A DNA stretch of 64,000 nt from Agelas oroides. Lineage: Eukaryota > Porifera > Demospongiae > Agelasida > Agelasidae. This document shows, piece after piece, positions 36,652-52,567 of the stretch; position 1 is the stretch's first letter, and the number at the start of each line of letters is the position of its first letter. The position numbers and the translations under genes were made by a program. The notes under the pieces were generated by a model. It ran no database searches. It was given only the letters and a program-made list of their open reading frames with translations, and was not told where the DNA came from. Location: the NCBI GenBank assembly GCA_949130485.1, contig OX422200.1, positions 3,146,274-3,210,273 on the forward strand, in the 5' to 3' direction.

Positions 36652-39600
36652 TAGACAGACAAACTTATTGCTCTGGTCCAGGCAATCTTTAGCCAGTTTC
36701 ACAACCACATCTTGAGCTGCCTGCAGCTGCCCAAACTGAACATGCTCGACTGCCTACACAGGTGATAGAAAAAACACACTACTTAATTTCTGGCACTCAC
36801 ATGATTCAACACGTACTGGTCCCGGCATAGCTACCTATTGAACTACAGACAACTGTATTGGTCAACCGTGACTGTTTTCCTCCAGTTTGAAGAAGCTGGA
36901 GTGGAGGTTATCTCGTGCAGTGTATCATGACTCATCTGAACCCCTTTGTGCAGATGGGTATTTGAATAACTGAAATGTTTGGATAAGAGAAACAATACTA
37001 TATGTATACAAAACAGACTATTTTCCATTTGTTGCACAGCAAAATATCTATGAATATAATTATTTGGGGGGTTCGCATAAGGGAAGATTTGAATAAGTGA
37101 GGTTCAGATAAGGGAGGATTTGAATAAGCAAGGTTCGGATAAGGGAGGATTTGAATAAGTGAGGTTCAGATAAGGGAGGATGCACTGTACCAACCTGAAC
37201 TCAGAAATTCCAATGTTTTCACTGAATGCTTCAATCATCATCAGGGTGAAAGATGACGACAATGACTGAAGCATTCAGTCGAAACAGTGGTGAAAAGTTT
37301 TCAAGTTGGCAACAGAGAACCTTCTCTCCATTTGTGAGGTACAAAGATGTGGTTAGAAATATAAAATGGGTGCGCAACTTGTGTTAGCACTTCTCTCTCT
37401 AGGACCACCATCATGCCTACCTCCAGGAGGAAGGTCTGGTCTGCACAGTAAAGCCTCTCGTAGGTTCTCAGCAGCCCAGCCAGCTTCTGCCATGAAACTT
37501 TCCTCTCTTCCACACTAGAGGGGTTTATTCTAGACAAAAAGAATTGTAATTGGGTTGAGCATGAATGAACCCCACACTAGTGAGATATTTCACATATACA
37601 TACACATGTATATATCAGGCATACGTTGTGTATGTCGTGTATGTCATTCTGTATGTTTTTTGACGTTGTAATTTAACGTGATAGCTGCGGGCCATGTGCA
37701 GACAATATGTTTGTATAACTTCAATACAGCCAGTGAGCAGGTGAGCTTGAATTATGAGAGACAGTCAGGAAGGACAGTAACAAGGGACAGCAGTTGTGTG
37801 CAACATTCGGGAGAGGCAGCTGGAGCATAAGTGTCTACTGTATGTATATGCGAGGGCTACTAAACAGCCGTGTAGACTGCATGGCTACTTATAGAACATG
37901 CTCCGACTGGTCTTGGCTGTGTGTGGTGACTTCCTCTGCTGATTGTCTAAGAAGACTGAAGACTATGCATGACAAGCCATGCAGAGTAGTTGCCTAGGCA
38001 GGACAAATGGCTCTTGACAACCTCTTCTTTATAACCACGACATTTTCTCTAAAACACACTGACAGTGAAGTGACAAACCTCGTTTAGCTACATGCACGCC
38101 CTGTGTGCTGTGATCTGATACTTCACTGGCAAAAGCTTTAGTCATATAACAGTTCTATCTATGGTTCAACGTTGCAGGGCACCGCTTGCTCATGCTCGCC
38201 CCCACAATGTTGAACATTCACCTAGTTATACACATGTATGTGATCAGTACACATAAATTTGACCTTGTATACTAAACAAACTTGTAAACTGCTTTCAAAA
38301 CCTGCTGTCCCACTGAGTAGATCAGCTCCCTGTATATCTGCTTCCCAACAATGGCTGTGCTTTTGCTTCTCCTGCTACTTACTTTGAGTCTACAGGTCCA
38401 TAGAGAAGTGTGACAATTCTGTTGAAGACAAAGAGTTTCCTGGTGAGGCTCTCCTCAGTGTCTTCCTCATCCTGACTCACTGCCAGATACACACTGTCAT
38501 CAAACTGAGAGGGAATGTTAGAAAGAGAGGAGTGGGAGGAAGGAAGGGAGAAAGAGAGGAAGGAGGGAAAGGATGGGGGAAGGGCAAGACAGAGAGGAAT
38601 GGGGATAGCAAGAATGAAGGGTAGAGAAGCAAGAGAAAGGGAGATGAGAAATAGAATGTAGAAGGAGAAAGGGAAAAAGAGGAAAGGAGGAGCAGAGGGA
38701 GAAAGGGGGAAGGAAAGGGAGAGGAGAGAGGGGAGATGAGAGGGAGAGGGAGGGAGTGAAGTGGGAGGAAGAGGGTAAAAAGAGGGAAAAAAGAGGGAAG
38801 GAGGAGTGGAAGGAAAAGGAGGAAGTGTGAAGGCAGCAGAGAATGGAGAGGAGAAGGATAGTCATACAACATCAGAAAACTCAATTTCACCGACTAAGAC
38901 TCACCTTACGAAACACAATAAGGAAGTCATCTTCTCCTTTGATTGCCAGAACTGGCTTCTTCAAGCTGTTCAGCACACACTGGAGAGGATGGAGAGAAGA
39001 ACCACAATCCCTAACTCTGACACAGGCACTATGCAGGGATGGATCCAAAGATTGAAGAAGTGGGGGGAGGGCATAAAGTGGAGATTGGGCCTCCCCTCAA
39101 TAGATCCGCCACGGCTATGGTACCACATGTACTACCATAGAAGCAAGCCTGTGGTTGGTTCAGTAGCAGTAACTTGTGCTAAGCATGCAGCCTTAGCAAG
39201 ACACTGGTAGCCATCCCTGTAGCATCCATCTCTGTAGCATCCATCTCTGTAGCACGGCTATGTACAAAGCCACTGTATGTAGTAACAACCCATTAGTCTT
39301 CAACTACCATGACCACGAGGTTTAGTGGTCCCAACCCTGGGTTTGTTGGCCCACAATAACTTATGTTGTGGAGTTTTGAAGGTGTTCAACTACTGTCTCA
39401 AACAGAACTCACAAAGGATGTATAGAAGGGGAGGAAGAACGCGCTGACGATATCTCTGGTGTCCCTCTGGGCAATAACCTCTTCTGCCTGTAACACAAAA
39501 CAGATCAGAGACCATCATGCATGTAGCTATGACCCCAAGAGCTGCCACCAACAACTACAGTAAAACCACCTCACAGAAATGCGTATATGTATACCACAAA

Positions 39601-41038
39601 ATGCTAAGATAAGATTGGATATGATCCACTCTTAGTAACACCAAGCAATAATGGTCTTGTGCCCAGCCCGCGTGCACCTCCCGGCGTGAAGTGATCTGGT
39701 GAATGAAGTCAAATTTCTTGGGCTTATTAGTGGTAAGGACCAATGAGATTGCAAGATCAACAAAAATTATATAGCACTTCCCTTACAACAGTACAATTTT
39801 TTACCTCTACTCAGGTATCCATACCTTTTTTGAGCAGGTTTGGCCTAAAATGTTTTCAATGTTGCTAGGTTACACCATCACAAGAAATTCATCTTCACTT
39901 ACCACATTCGAGAATGGGTGCACTTATAAGGGTATCACCATATTCCAAAATATTCCACATACTCAAATATTAGTCACTTCAATACTTGCTGTGTGCATAA
40001 AACCAAACAGATCAGAAAAAATGTGCTTGGTCATTTTCTTCCAAAGCTCTTGATTTGCAGTGGTTGAACGGACAAAATGGTAGCCATGATTCCTTAGTAT
40101 CTGAGAACAGGTGATCCATTGATCTCAGAGTTCTTAAGTATGTTGATCCATTGATTCAATTTTGATCACTGTCACATACACTTCTAGAGATGTGTATTAA
40201 AGTGACTATCCCTTACACAACTCTAATACCGTAAAAGCTCTAATTAAGGCACCGTTAAAAATAATTACGATCCACAAAGACGCCGTGTTTGGAGCGAAAA
40301 AAATTACTTCAGAGCCTTAGGCGCTTTAGTTTAGAGAGGTGCCTTCTAATTAGAGCGGCACTAACATAGCATCTTTTTGTTTGAGTTTTTCACGCTCTTT
40401 TAGATGTCCTACAAATCATTTCGGCACTGGAGTCCCAGCCGCAACATGCAGAAACGTAGGTAAGTATAGTGGAAAGACACTGTGATTGCTGCTTTTTGCG
40501 CATAGTGCAAGAACGGGCCTACTGGAAGGTGCCCCCTAAAAAAAATATAAACGTGAACCCAAAGGGCACCCTCTTTGGAGTGGAAAAAAGGATTTCAGTT
40601 CTGGGGGGGGGGGTACCTTTATTGGAGAGACACCTTAATTAGAGCTTTTATGGTATACTCCTTCTTTGCATACCATTAACAACATAACAGTATCATCTAA
40701 ATGCTATATCGTATTATACAGTCCTACCGCAACCCTAACCACACTGTATAGCTAATGATAGTAACATAATTTCTGTTGCTCGTTACAAAGGTGCATCAAT
40801 GAGCAGTTTGCTGATGTGCCCTTGCTAAATTCCTCTTTGCTGCAATAGTATACTGTTGTTCAAACTAATATACAGTGGCGTAGATTAGCATATAATTTCT
40901 AAAGTGCTTCCAATTCAACAAGCTCACTGATGTTCCAGAAAGTTGTTTCATACGGTTGAAAACGTGCTTCTCCATCTCCCTATCTAGCGAGAAGAACGCT
41001 AGGTCCGATTTGTCGTCAAAAACTATCAGCCCTTTCAT
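21578..41038 (-). CDS. HPS1: HPS1, BLOC-3 subunit, 25 coding exons
   Basis: HPS1 pairs with HPS4 in BLOC-3, the exchange factor for Rab32/38 in making lysosome-related organelles. Exons, in order: 41038-40928, 39487-39413, 38979-38905, 38504-38383, 37529-37421, 36753-36649, 36249-36203, 36064-35964, 35592-35509, 34731-34667, 33641-33597, 31637-31575, 30857-30810, 29758-29618, 26535-26428, 26190-26063, 25993-25960, 25309-25173, 24652-24580, 24345-24232, 23725-23603, 23269-23201, 22883-22758, 22587-22505, 21746-21578. Phases agree and give 784 residues (human 700). Matches to the human protein include the start MKGLIVFDDKSDLAFF, TRKLFVFNRIVTLLYG, HAMLLVNTKLL, FPGMVHFALIDRS, LGYTSQIWLDEDFLYSYYLW and a C-terminus in LAEQLWPLSREAIAPFSL. 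The middle (exons 8-14) is an acidic, poorly conserved linker. Intron 14 contains a whole sulfotransferase gene on the other strand. Confidence 0.92.
21968..22035. mobile_element. small palindromic MITE
   Basis: CCCCAGCTTTTCGGTCACAT is mirrored by ATGTGACTGAAAAGCTGGGG around a few bases, and the unit ends GGGAACGAGACTA like family-A termini. It lies in the last HPS1 intron. Confidence 0.6.
22623..22757. repeat. CA-rich microsatellite at the HPS1 exon-23 donor
   Basis: Imperfect then pure CA repeats run directly into the exon end. On the minus strand the intron begins GTATGTGTGTGTATGTGTGT, so the array supplies the donor site itself. Confidence 0.92.
23325..23592. mobile_element. 250-bp MITE with 9-bp target duplication (family B)
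   Basis: Element 23334-23583, ends TAGTCTA... and ...GATAGACTA. Inner arms CTCTCACCCTCCAGAAAAGT and TAACATCTGCTAGACC are mirrored. The 9-mer AACTGAAGC flanks it exactly (23325-23333, 23584-23592). It sits 11 bases downstream of the HPS1 exon-21 donor, so its insertion nearly reached the exon. It shares arms with 20270-20362. Confidence 0.88.
25600..25710. repeat. interspersed repeat shared with 62070-62160
   Basis: TCTTTCAGATGACCTATTTG and ACCATAATCATGCAACCAAG recur with few changes at about 62090-62150. This is a dispersed repeat in an HPS1 intron; no termini could be defined. Confidence 0.5.
26220..26400. repeat. GA-rich simple tract in HPS1 intron
   Basis: Purine-rich low-complexity sequence between HPS1 exons 15 and 16. 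In the transcript it is a pyrimidine tract that ends about 30 bases before the exon-16 acceptor. Confidence 0.7.
26536..27750. other. HPS1 intron 14, upstream region of the nested gene
   Basis: This should hold the promoter of the nested sulfotransferase. A moderately GC-rich block at 26880-27060 ends in CCTCAA followed by GTAAGT at 27049, which could be the donor of an untranslated first exon on the plus strand. I found no other feature. Confidence 0.35.
27751..29377 (+). CDS. CHST15-like sulfotransferase, copy 2, nested in HPS1 intron 14
   Basis: Same family and layout as the copy at 16318. Two exons, 27751-28027 and 28122-29377 (GTAGGT...CAAAG, phase 1), give 510 residues. An in-frame ATG at 27598 would add 51 residues; I prefer 27751 because it places the membrane anchor (about residues 20-39) near the N-terminus, as in type II Golgi enzymes. 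The stem is shorter than in copy 1. The 5'-phosphosulfate loop reads FPKSATSSL (residues 222-230) where copy 1 has FPKSGTTSL. The 3'-phosphate site RNPVTRLYS (Arg329, Ser337) is intact, as are HWWTR, STLWDSN and the KWLQFYPKEQFLFL block. Two stretches are almost identical in DNA to copy 1, which suggests gene conversion. Confidence 0.86.
30274..30565. mobile_element. 292-bp fold-back element
   Basis: Left arm about 30274-30396, right arm about 30439-30565. Matching landmarks are GCACATGTGGCAGTCCCG / CGGGACTGCCACATATGCGC and TATTTCGAGCGCATCACC / GGTGATGCGCTCGAAATA. Arms are about 80-85% alike with small indels. No transposase. It lies in HPS1 intron 13, between exons 13 and 14. Confidence 0.75.
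31690..32575. repeat. minisatellite, ~32-bp unit
   Basis: About 27 copies of a unit containing GAGCTATCAGGATGGCCAGC and GTCTGACCTG. Unit length varies, because some copies lack the GTCTGACCT part. It sits in the HPS1 intron between exons 11 and 12. Confidence 0.93.
32705..33529. mobile_element. 825-bp element with a ~160-bp-arm palindrome
   Basis: Terminal inverted repeats TAACCCTCGGC / GCCGAGGGTTA bound the unit. Inside, in order: a (TCTG)n tract (32746-32792); a near-perfect palindrome of about 32850-33175 centred near 33013 (arms include CTCCCGGGATCCCAGACTAG and CGAGCGCTATTCGGCCATAT forms); and three copies of a 37-40-bp repeat with CAATATGTATGTACATGCAT (33175-33290). There is no transposase frame. 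It lies in the HPS1 intron between exons 11 and 12. Confidence 0.75.
33936..34049. mobile_element. 114-bp fold-back element
   Basis: GATTGTTGAGCGATGG and GTAGTATCAAAAACTGTTAC on the left mirror GTAACAGTTTTTTATGCTAC and CCATTGCTCAACAATC on the right, with a roughly 24-base centre. It lies in the HPS1 intron between exons 10 and 11. Confidence 0.7.
35075..35190 (+). repeat. tRNA-derived SINE fragment
   Basis: CATAGCTCGGTGGTCAGAGC with AGCTCAAGCAACTGAA matches the D-arm and adjoining part of the SINEs at 12642 and 56147. A 20-bp unit, TTCCCAGTGACTGCTGACCT, is duplicated right after it. It lies in the HPS1 intron between exons 9 and 10. Confidence 0.55.
36463..36530 (-). ncRNA. hammerhead-ribozyme-like motif, type I, probably inactive
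   Basis: On the minus strand, in the sense of the HPS1 pre-mRNA, the three-helix plan is complete. Stem I has an outer TCACCC/GGGTGA helix, an internal loop and an inner helix of about 5 bp. The core CTAATGA (36512-36506) is followed by stem II GGCC-TGGTATT-GGCC, then GAAA (36490-36487), a very short stem III in the palindrome ACGCGT and the cleavage triplet GTC (36483-36481). The core should be CTGATGA; G5 is A here, which should abolish cleavage. Short-stem-III type I hammerheads are known from Penelope-like retroelements and animal retrozymes. It lies between HPS1 exons 6 and 7. Confidence 0.55.
36599..36648. repeat. (CA)n microsatellite forming the HPS1 exon-6 donor
   Basis: Twenty-five CA units end exactly at the exon boundary. 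The exon ends ...CTATCC and the intron starts GTGTGTGT on the minus strand. The phases of exons 6 and 7 require this junction. Confidence 0.9.
37065..37325. repeat. short tandem repeat plus hairpin-bearing interspersed repeat
   Basis: 37065-37190 has four copies of a roughly 31-bp unit with GATAAGGGAGGATTTGAATA. 37190-37325 has a fold-back in which CTGAATGCTTCA is mirrored by TGAAGCATTCAG. Its right half is a diverged copy of 5679-5745. It ends about 95 bases before HPS1 exon 5. Confidence 0.55.
38517..38835. repeat. GA-rich simple tract in HPS1 intron 3
   Basis: About 320 bases of nearly pure purine. In the transcript it is a long pyrimidine tract ending just before the exon-4 acceptor at 38505. 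Long minus-strand open frames here are composition artefacts. Confidence 0.85.
40227..40655. mobile_element. 425-bp inverted-repeat element flanked by TA
   Basis: CCGTAAAAGCTCTAATTAAG at 40229 is mirrored by CTTAATTAGAGCTTTTATGG ending at 40653, and TA lies on both sides. A TA target and short terminal repeats suggest a Tc1/mariner-type MITE. The interior has further mirrored pieces such as GGCACC(G/C) and AAAGAC/GGGCACC. It lies in HPS1 intron 1. Confidence 0.7.
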
Positions 41039-41306
41039 CTTGCAGCACCTGTGTTCATAAGAAGTTCATCTGCTTGACGATTTGTTGTGTTCTAATTATA
41101 GCGCACGAAGCATGTGACAGCGCGCGCCGCTTACCTCATGTGATGAGGGCGGGGCTGCCTTGCGCAAACACACCTCGCGCGCGCCTCCCGCCGGGGCGAG
41201 AAATCGTACCCATGACCGGCCCAGGCTCTTTGTGGGCGGGGAGGAAAAGATCCCACAAAGAGCCTGCTAGGTGGATATGCGCTGAGACGTGCAGGAGGCA
41301 TAAGTT
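41039..41306. promoter_or_regulatory. bidirectional promoter interval, HPS1 / PPT2-like 1
   Basis: 268 bases separate the HPS1 ATG (minus) and the PPT2 ATG (plus). The interval is CpG-rich (41120-41200) with two GC boxes (GGGCGGGG at 41147 and 41236). It holds TCATGTGA at 41136-41143 and CATGTGAC at 41111-41118, which resemble MITF/TFE-type M-box/E-box sites known from lysosomal genes. A hairpin CAGGCTCTTTGTGGG / CCCACAAAGAGCCTG (41222-41268) matches family-A MITE ends and carries one of the GC boxes. Confidence 0.6.
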
Positions 41307-44300
41307 ATGATGTCAAGGATGCGCCATTTGGTCCTAGTTAGTTTGGTGCTGCAATTTTCAGGTACATACCATAATCACACGTATACATGCGTTCCGCGCA
41401 GCAAACAAAGTAAATTTCCGAGTGTCTTTTTGATGCGCTGCAGTCCTCGGATGGTTCCTACATTCAGGCTTCGTGTACTAGTGTCCAACTACACATGAAC
41501 AGTCAAGGAACCACAGATTCACCGCTGTTTGTTGAAGGCAGGCCTGGCGAACCTAGCTAGATCGCAAAGATCGTATCGTACGAGTCGCACGTGATTAATT
41601 TATTGCGAGTAAGTGCATATATTCACTGACCTCAAAGTCATTCTAACGCCTACTCACTGCAAAAGAGAGTATAGACTGCTGTAAACATGAACTGAATGAT
41701 GTATGCAGGGGAAGACCTGGGGTGAACAGGACTATTTTACTGAGTTGGGAATAATTTCATGGTTGCCAGAAACCAAAGTGAGGTCATACTCACATCAAAT
41801 CAATCAAGACTTACATCTGCTCACCTCTAAGGATACTATTCATGTGTACCACAGAGAACCACATCAAATAACTAAAACCACATCTGCACAAACATAATAC
41901 CAGTTACTACTATGCAGTTTAAATTTTCATGCATGCATGTGGGCACTATGTATTATGACCAGCACCACATTTTGTTTTCAGTACTATATAGGTGCTAAGT
42001 TGAACTTCTTATGGCATAAATACTAGCTATGTAGAGGCAGCTACTTGTTTGGGAGTGCTTGAGAATCACTACCAACAGTTTGAGAATGCTATTAAGTGTA
42101 ATATTTCATTGGACATGCTTCTTCTTCACATTTGTAATCACTTCAGTGATTATTGTTAACCTGGTAGCCTCATTCCTGCATGCAGGCTCTCCCTAAGAGC
42201 ACAGTCTGAGTACAAGGCTACTATAGAGCCTGATTGATCAACAATTTGCGCATTTTGTGACTTGCCAGTGCCGTTAGCACTTCAGTGCTGGTCTCCAGCA
42301 ATGTTAAGCAATGAGTTATCAGTAACACTCAAGAATGTCCAGTCTAGCTCACAAGGCTTTGGACTACATCTTGAACATTTGAACATGTCTATATGTGATG
42401 GCCATTTTCCCCTTGTTTTTTTTCAAGGCTAACCGCAGCCTACTTGAATGTAGGCACCTTAAATGCAGGTGGACAGATAAGCTTGTCTTGCTATAAATAA
42501 GTCATTAGCTAACCCACTAGCTACTCATAGTGTGGAAGCCTAGCTAGATTAGGGCAAAAGTGGAACAGGGAACAGGGAATCTGAGTTAGGTGCACAATCC
42601 AGCTAGATAGCTAGTTTGGCCACTGTAAAATCCTGTGACACGGTAGGTTGTTGATGGCAAATGTTTGGCCCCGTGCAATCGCCATGGATTAGCTCTCAAC
42701 CTTAGCACTTGCACAGTAAATGATAACTGCTGCAAGCTGTGGTGTCAAACTTGGGAAAGAAACACTAAAACATTGGGCATGCACACATGCAGTTTTCTGG
42801 CTTTTCATTCATTAATTCATTCAATACTATTCCACTTCAGGTGTAATTAAGAAAAAAAATTTTCAGACCATATCCACATATGACCATACTCCTTGATTTT
42901 ATCTGTACAGGGCTGATTGCTGCATATCGCCCTGTCATCATAATGCATGGGATATTCAGTGGATATAAAAATATGGAAAAACTTGCAGGATTTGTTAGGG
43001 AGGCTCACCCAGGCACTGAAGTCTACAATGTGGATGCTTACAATGACCATGTATGTAGTATTTAACTGCCAGTAAGTATGCAGAGATGATGGTTGTCTCA
43101 GTTACCAGTGTATTGTATTGAGACTGCATGACATATTCATGAATCAGTACAGCATTTTAAAGTTTCCCTGTAATCTGAAAATGACGTTTGCAGCAAATTG
43201 TATAATGATTTGAAAATGAGTTTCACTGCAATCACAGTGAAGACCAACAGGATGATCCACTTTGTCAGAAACATATACATATCATTGTAATAAAGTCAAG
43301 TGGTCTAAATAACACACTCCGCTTAAATTCTGAATCACCACAACAGGTTGTGATTTTGCATGTATTCATAAATACATGCAGGACAGTCTGGAGAACATGT
43401 GGACTCAGGTTGAAGGTGTGCAGGCCAAGATCCAGCCTTTTATTGAGAAAGCTACAGATGGTGTAAACATGATCTGTTACTCTCAGGGTTAGTATGTGTA
43501 TAGCTATGACCTATACAGCAAGTGGATGTGAGTGTAGATACTGCACGAGTTACACACACGTATACCAGTACCGTACTGTAGCCATCTCTGCTTAATCCTT
43601 GATCCAGGTGGTCTTATCTGCAGAGGCATCTTGGAGAGGTACTCCAGTAATGTGAAGACCTTTGTTTCTCTTTCCAGCCCCCAGGCAGGACAGTATGGAG
43701 GTAAGGTTGATGCTCTCTAGAACAGTCATATGCAGTTAGCCTTGTTTCCAGGCTCTCTCCTCTAATAAAATACAAATGGGTGAGAAACCTTAGTAGCTCT
43801 TCCCGCTCCACATGGCAGTCAAATAATCAATGTTGTATAAACGGGTAGGGACCAATTGAAAGGTAGCTGCATAAAGCTACCTTGGCACGGACATTGCTTT
43901 AGCACTTATGTATATGGCTCACTCAAACAGGCTCTGAAGAGTAACCAAAGATATACACTGCATGCCTTCCCTATGTTAATGTCTGGAAGTATAACTGAGC
44001 TATACGTAGCCTCATTCCTGTTGCCTGAAAGTAAGGTTACAACTGTACTTCATCATGCATGCACAATTACGTAAGAAGTTTCTACCACCTTTCTGTACTT
44101 ATCCATGTCATTGAATGTCTTCTGCAGACACAGAATACCTGAAGTACTTTTTCCCAGAGTACACAAAGGAACATTCTTACTTGTTAGTGCTCAAATAGCT
44201 ACATATACATAGCAGTATACACAGTCATGCTATAGGCATGTGTTGTACTAAATCTATCTTGCTTGTCAATTATTAAGTTGTTATTAATTTTAAGGCCTTT

Positions 44301-45665
44301 TTGTCATGTGTTTGTAGGCTATTCTACACTTCTTTTGGTCAGAAAGTGTCTATAGGAAACTACTGGAATGGTAAGTTTTTGCAGACTCTGTAGCCTAGTT
44401 TATTCCTAGGTGCAAAAAATGGGAACCTACATGTAGGAACAAAGCTACATCAGTTCTAGCTAGCAATCGAATCTAAGTTAGGTTTTATCACTTGTATCTA
44501 CCAAACTTGAAACTTTAACTCCTTTCCTACATGCAGACCCCTACCACCAGGATTTATATAGGAAGCAGTGTGTATTTATCCCTGTCCTCAATGATGGATC
44601 AAACCCAGGTGGGCTACATAATCAACTGCCGGAACCATTTGGTGGATAAAGATGTCCCACTCCATACCTGTTGTTTTCCCCCTGTGCAGACTACAAGAAG
44701 AATTTTCTTGCTCTGGAGCAGCTGGTGCTCATTGGAGGCCCTGATGATGGTGTCATCAGCCCCTGGCAGTCCAGGTGAGATATCACCCTACCCTTGATAC
44801 CCCAGGGAATGTGCAGTATCACAGTGGTACTAGCACTAGCCGAGTGTAGTGGGGAGTGGCCTGATAATGGCAGTCCATGTGAGATATCCCTTAGCTGTGA
44901 CATACAATTATACATGTGTAGCTATTTGGAAAAAACACAGCTTGGAATTGTGAGCAAATGTATTCTTTGCGTAACTGTGTATGCGCCTTACTTGTATGAA
45001 ACAAATTGTTCTACCTCTCTCATTTAGTCATTTTGCATTCTATGATGAAAACGAGAAAGTTGTTCCAATGACTTCACAACCTGTAAGCTAGCAGCAGTCA
45101 TGAATGTATATTCAGTGTTAGTGTGTATACCTCATTTTGGTGGGTCACCGTCCTTCATCTTATGCTGTAGCCTTAATTGTTTCCAGGCTCTCGTGCATGA
45201 GGGTCTGGGAAGTGGGAACGAGGCTAGCCAGGCTACAGTGTGTGAGGCGAATGCTATGTGTACGTACATTTCTAATGAGTATTGTAGTAAAGGACCTTTG
45301 CTATAGCTATGTATGTACATTTCTAATGAGTATTGTAGTAAAGGACCTTTGGGTCAGTAGAGTTTCAGTATGACAACAGGTTTATCCTACAGCTAGTTTG
45401 CTTGTCTCATACCAGGAAATGCTTCACGACACCTTAGGCTATGTGCCATATCCTTGGTTTAATCTTAATGGCGGGGAGAGCCATGCAATGATTAATCACT
45501 CATATCTTCTTGATTCTCTAGTTTTACTCTGAAGATTCATTTGGTCTAAGGACACTAAATGAGCAAGGTCGAGTGAAGGTGTTTGAGGTCCCTGGGGTAC
45601 AACACCTCCAATGGCACCATAGCAAGCAAATATTTCAGAAATACATTGAACCATACCTCAAATGA
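41307..45665 (+). CDS. PPT2: PPT2-like lysosomal thioesterase, copy 1 (10 exons)
   Basis: PPT2 is a secreted or lysosomal alpha/beta-hydrolase that cleaves acyl-thioesters such as acyl-CoA. Exons: 41307-41361, 42911-43050, 43382-43487, 43608-43700, 44128-44182, 44318-44370, 44537-44608, 44690-44774, 45028-45082, 45522-45665, giving 285 residues (human PPT2 302). The first exon is a signal peptide, [18 protein letters not shown]. The HPGT motif follows [11 protein letters not shown]. The nucleophile is Ser99 in ICYSQGGL. The acid Asp lies in [11 protein letters not shown] (Asp210/211). The base is His266 in [11 protein letters not shown]. These match human S111, D228 and H283. The [16 protein letters not shown] segment sets it apart from PPT1. 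It is head to head with HPS1, with a tandem paralog at 46643. Confidence 0.93.
45175..45350. repeat. MITE fragment and 51-bp direct repeat in PPT2-like 1
   Basis: 45175-45224 has family-A-like ends (TTGTTTCCAGGCTCTCG ... GGGAACGAGGCTAG). Just after it, GTACATTTCTAATGAGTATT...GGACCTTTG is present twice (45263 and 45314). Both are in the last intron. Confidence 0.6.
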
Positions 45666-46642
45666 ATGTGAAAATGAGAGGAGCCTTGGGAATGAGTCTA
45701 TATTATGTACTTGACATGTATAATTATGTGTATTTGTTACAGTATATGAATCAACAGTTTAACTGTAAAACAGATTGGTTGTTTTAACTGCATGGTGGTT
45801 ACCCTGGTTGCATGGTGCTACAGATGCTTATTGTATAAGACAACCACTTTCCTTGTTGTTTCCTCATCTTTTCTTCATTCTGGAATGAGGAAAAAAGGCG
45901 GAAACTACCTCTCTAGTGGTTTTATACAATTAGCTTCTGATACCAAAATAAGCTATGCAACCAGGGTAACCACTCTGCGAGGTTAAATAATATACCCTTA
46001 CTTCATTCACCAGGATCACCATAGAAGCTACTATCTTCAATATGGCAGCTGCTTTCTGTTTTTCTTCACATTCTCAAATGTGACGATGTCATAGTATATT
46101 ATCTATCAGCGCAAGGGGTTCTTCTTGTACTATGCTGTGTAGGTGTGTGTGTTTTGCATGAGGGAAAACAGGAGTGGCATCATCCTATGTGACTGTGTGT
46201 GTTATGTGTGAAAGGAAGCAGAAGTACATGTGAGTGTGTGTGTGTGAGGAGAAACAGGATCCGCTACATCCGATCCCATACGAGTCACAGTGGTTGTGGG
46301 CAGAAATATATTCAGTATCATGTGTGTGGTGCACTTGAAAATGTGTGTTTTGCAGTAATGCACGGAAGGTTTTCAACATTTCAACTACTACATGCTCATC
46401 AATTTTGATGTTGGGCATGTTATTTATAGACATCTGTCATGCCCACATCCGTTAGCGTTCACGCCAATGCAGACTAGATATAAGGGCAATGATTTACACT
46501 ACTATGACACAAATTCATGAGAATACATGGAACGCTGGTGGGGTGCATGCTTACCCCACCACAAAGTGAAACAACATTCCACAACTCATCCCGTAGCAAC
46601 CGTATGGCTTTCGGTGGGCGGAGCTTCACTGAATGATCGAGA
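45666..46642. other. intergenic region between PPT2 copies
   Basis: Contains a fold-back at 45794-45978 (arms GTGGTTACCCTGGTTGCAT at 45795 and its complement at 45955) and a roughly 85-bp block at 46014-46097. The inverse of that block is found at 47631-47732 in the next gene. GTGTGT-type simple sequence lies near 46140-46250. The promoter of copy 2 should be in 46400-46642; GGTGGGCGGAGC at 46613 is a possible GC box. Confidence 0.55.
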
Positions 46643-52213
<5,571 letters not shown>

Positions 52214-52468
52214 TTGCTTTTGTGTGTCAGGTTTTATACTACTACAAGTATCTATGTTTGTGTGTGTGTTTATGAGATGATACAGTATTGTAAACATTTT
52301 TTATTCATCCCTAGAGTGAGGAATGGCTCTTGCTGCTAGGTAGCGAATCATATAACAAAGAACCTTTGTTTTGACCAAGTAGAGACTCATGGCTATAAGT
52401 TGCAAAATGTCAGAGACCAAGATCTTTCATCAATCAGCTGCACATGAGACTGATGTATACAGAGCTTA

Positions 52469-52474
52469 TTTATT
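52469..52474 (-). terminator. polyadenylation signal of the OAT-like gene
   Basis: AATAAA on the minus strand, about 94 bases past the stop codon at 52570-52568. It lies in the 354-base gap between the converging ends of PPT2 copy 2 and the aminotransferase. Confidence 0.6.
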
Positions 52475-52567
52475 CTAGTTTGGAATGATACCAGAATTTA
52501 TACAGTCAATAATATACAGTTTGTTGTACAAAATTACTGTACACTAGGGTCAACAGTCATAGTGAGC

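Noticed and set aside
38477..38890. Long Ser/Pro/Leu-rich minus-strand open frames
   Set aside because: Produced by a 320-base purine tract in an HPS1 intron. They overlap the true HPS1 exon 4 in another frame and have no gene features.
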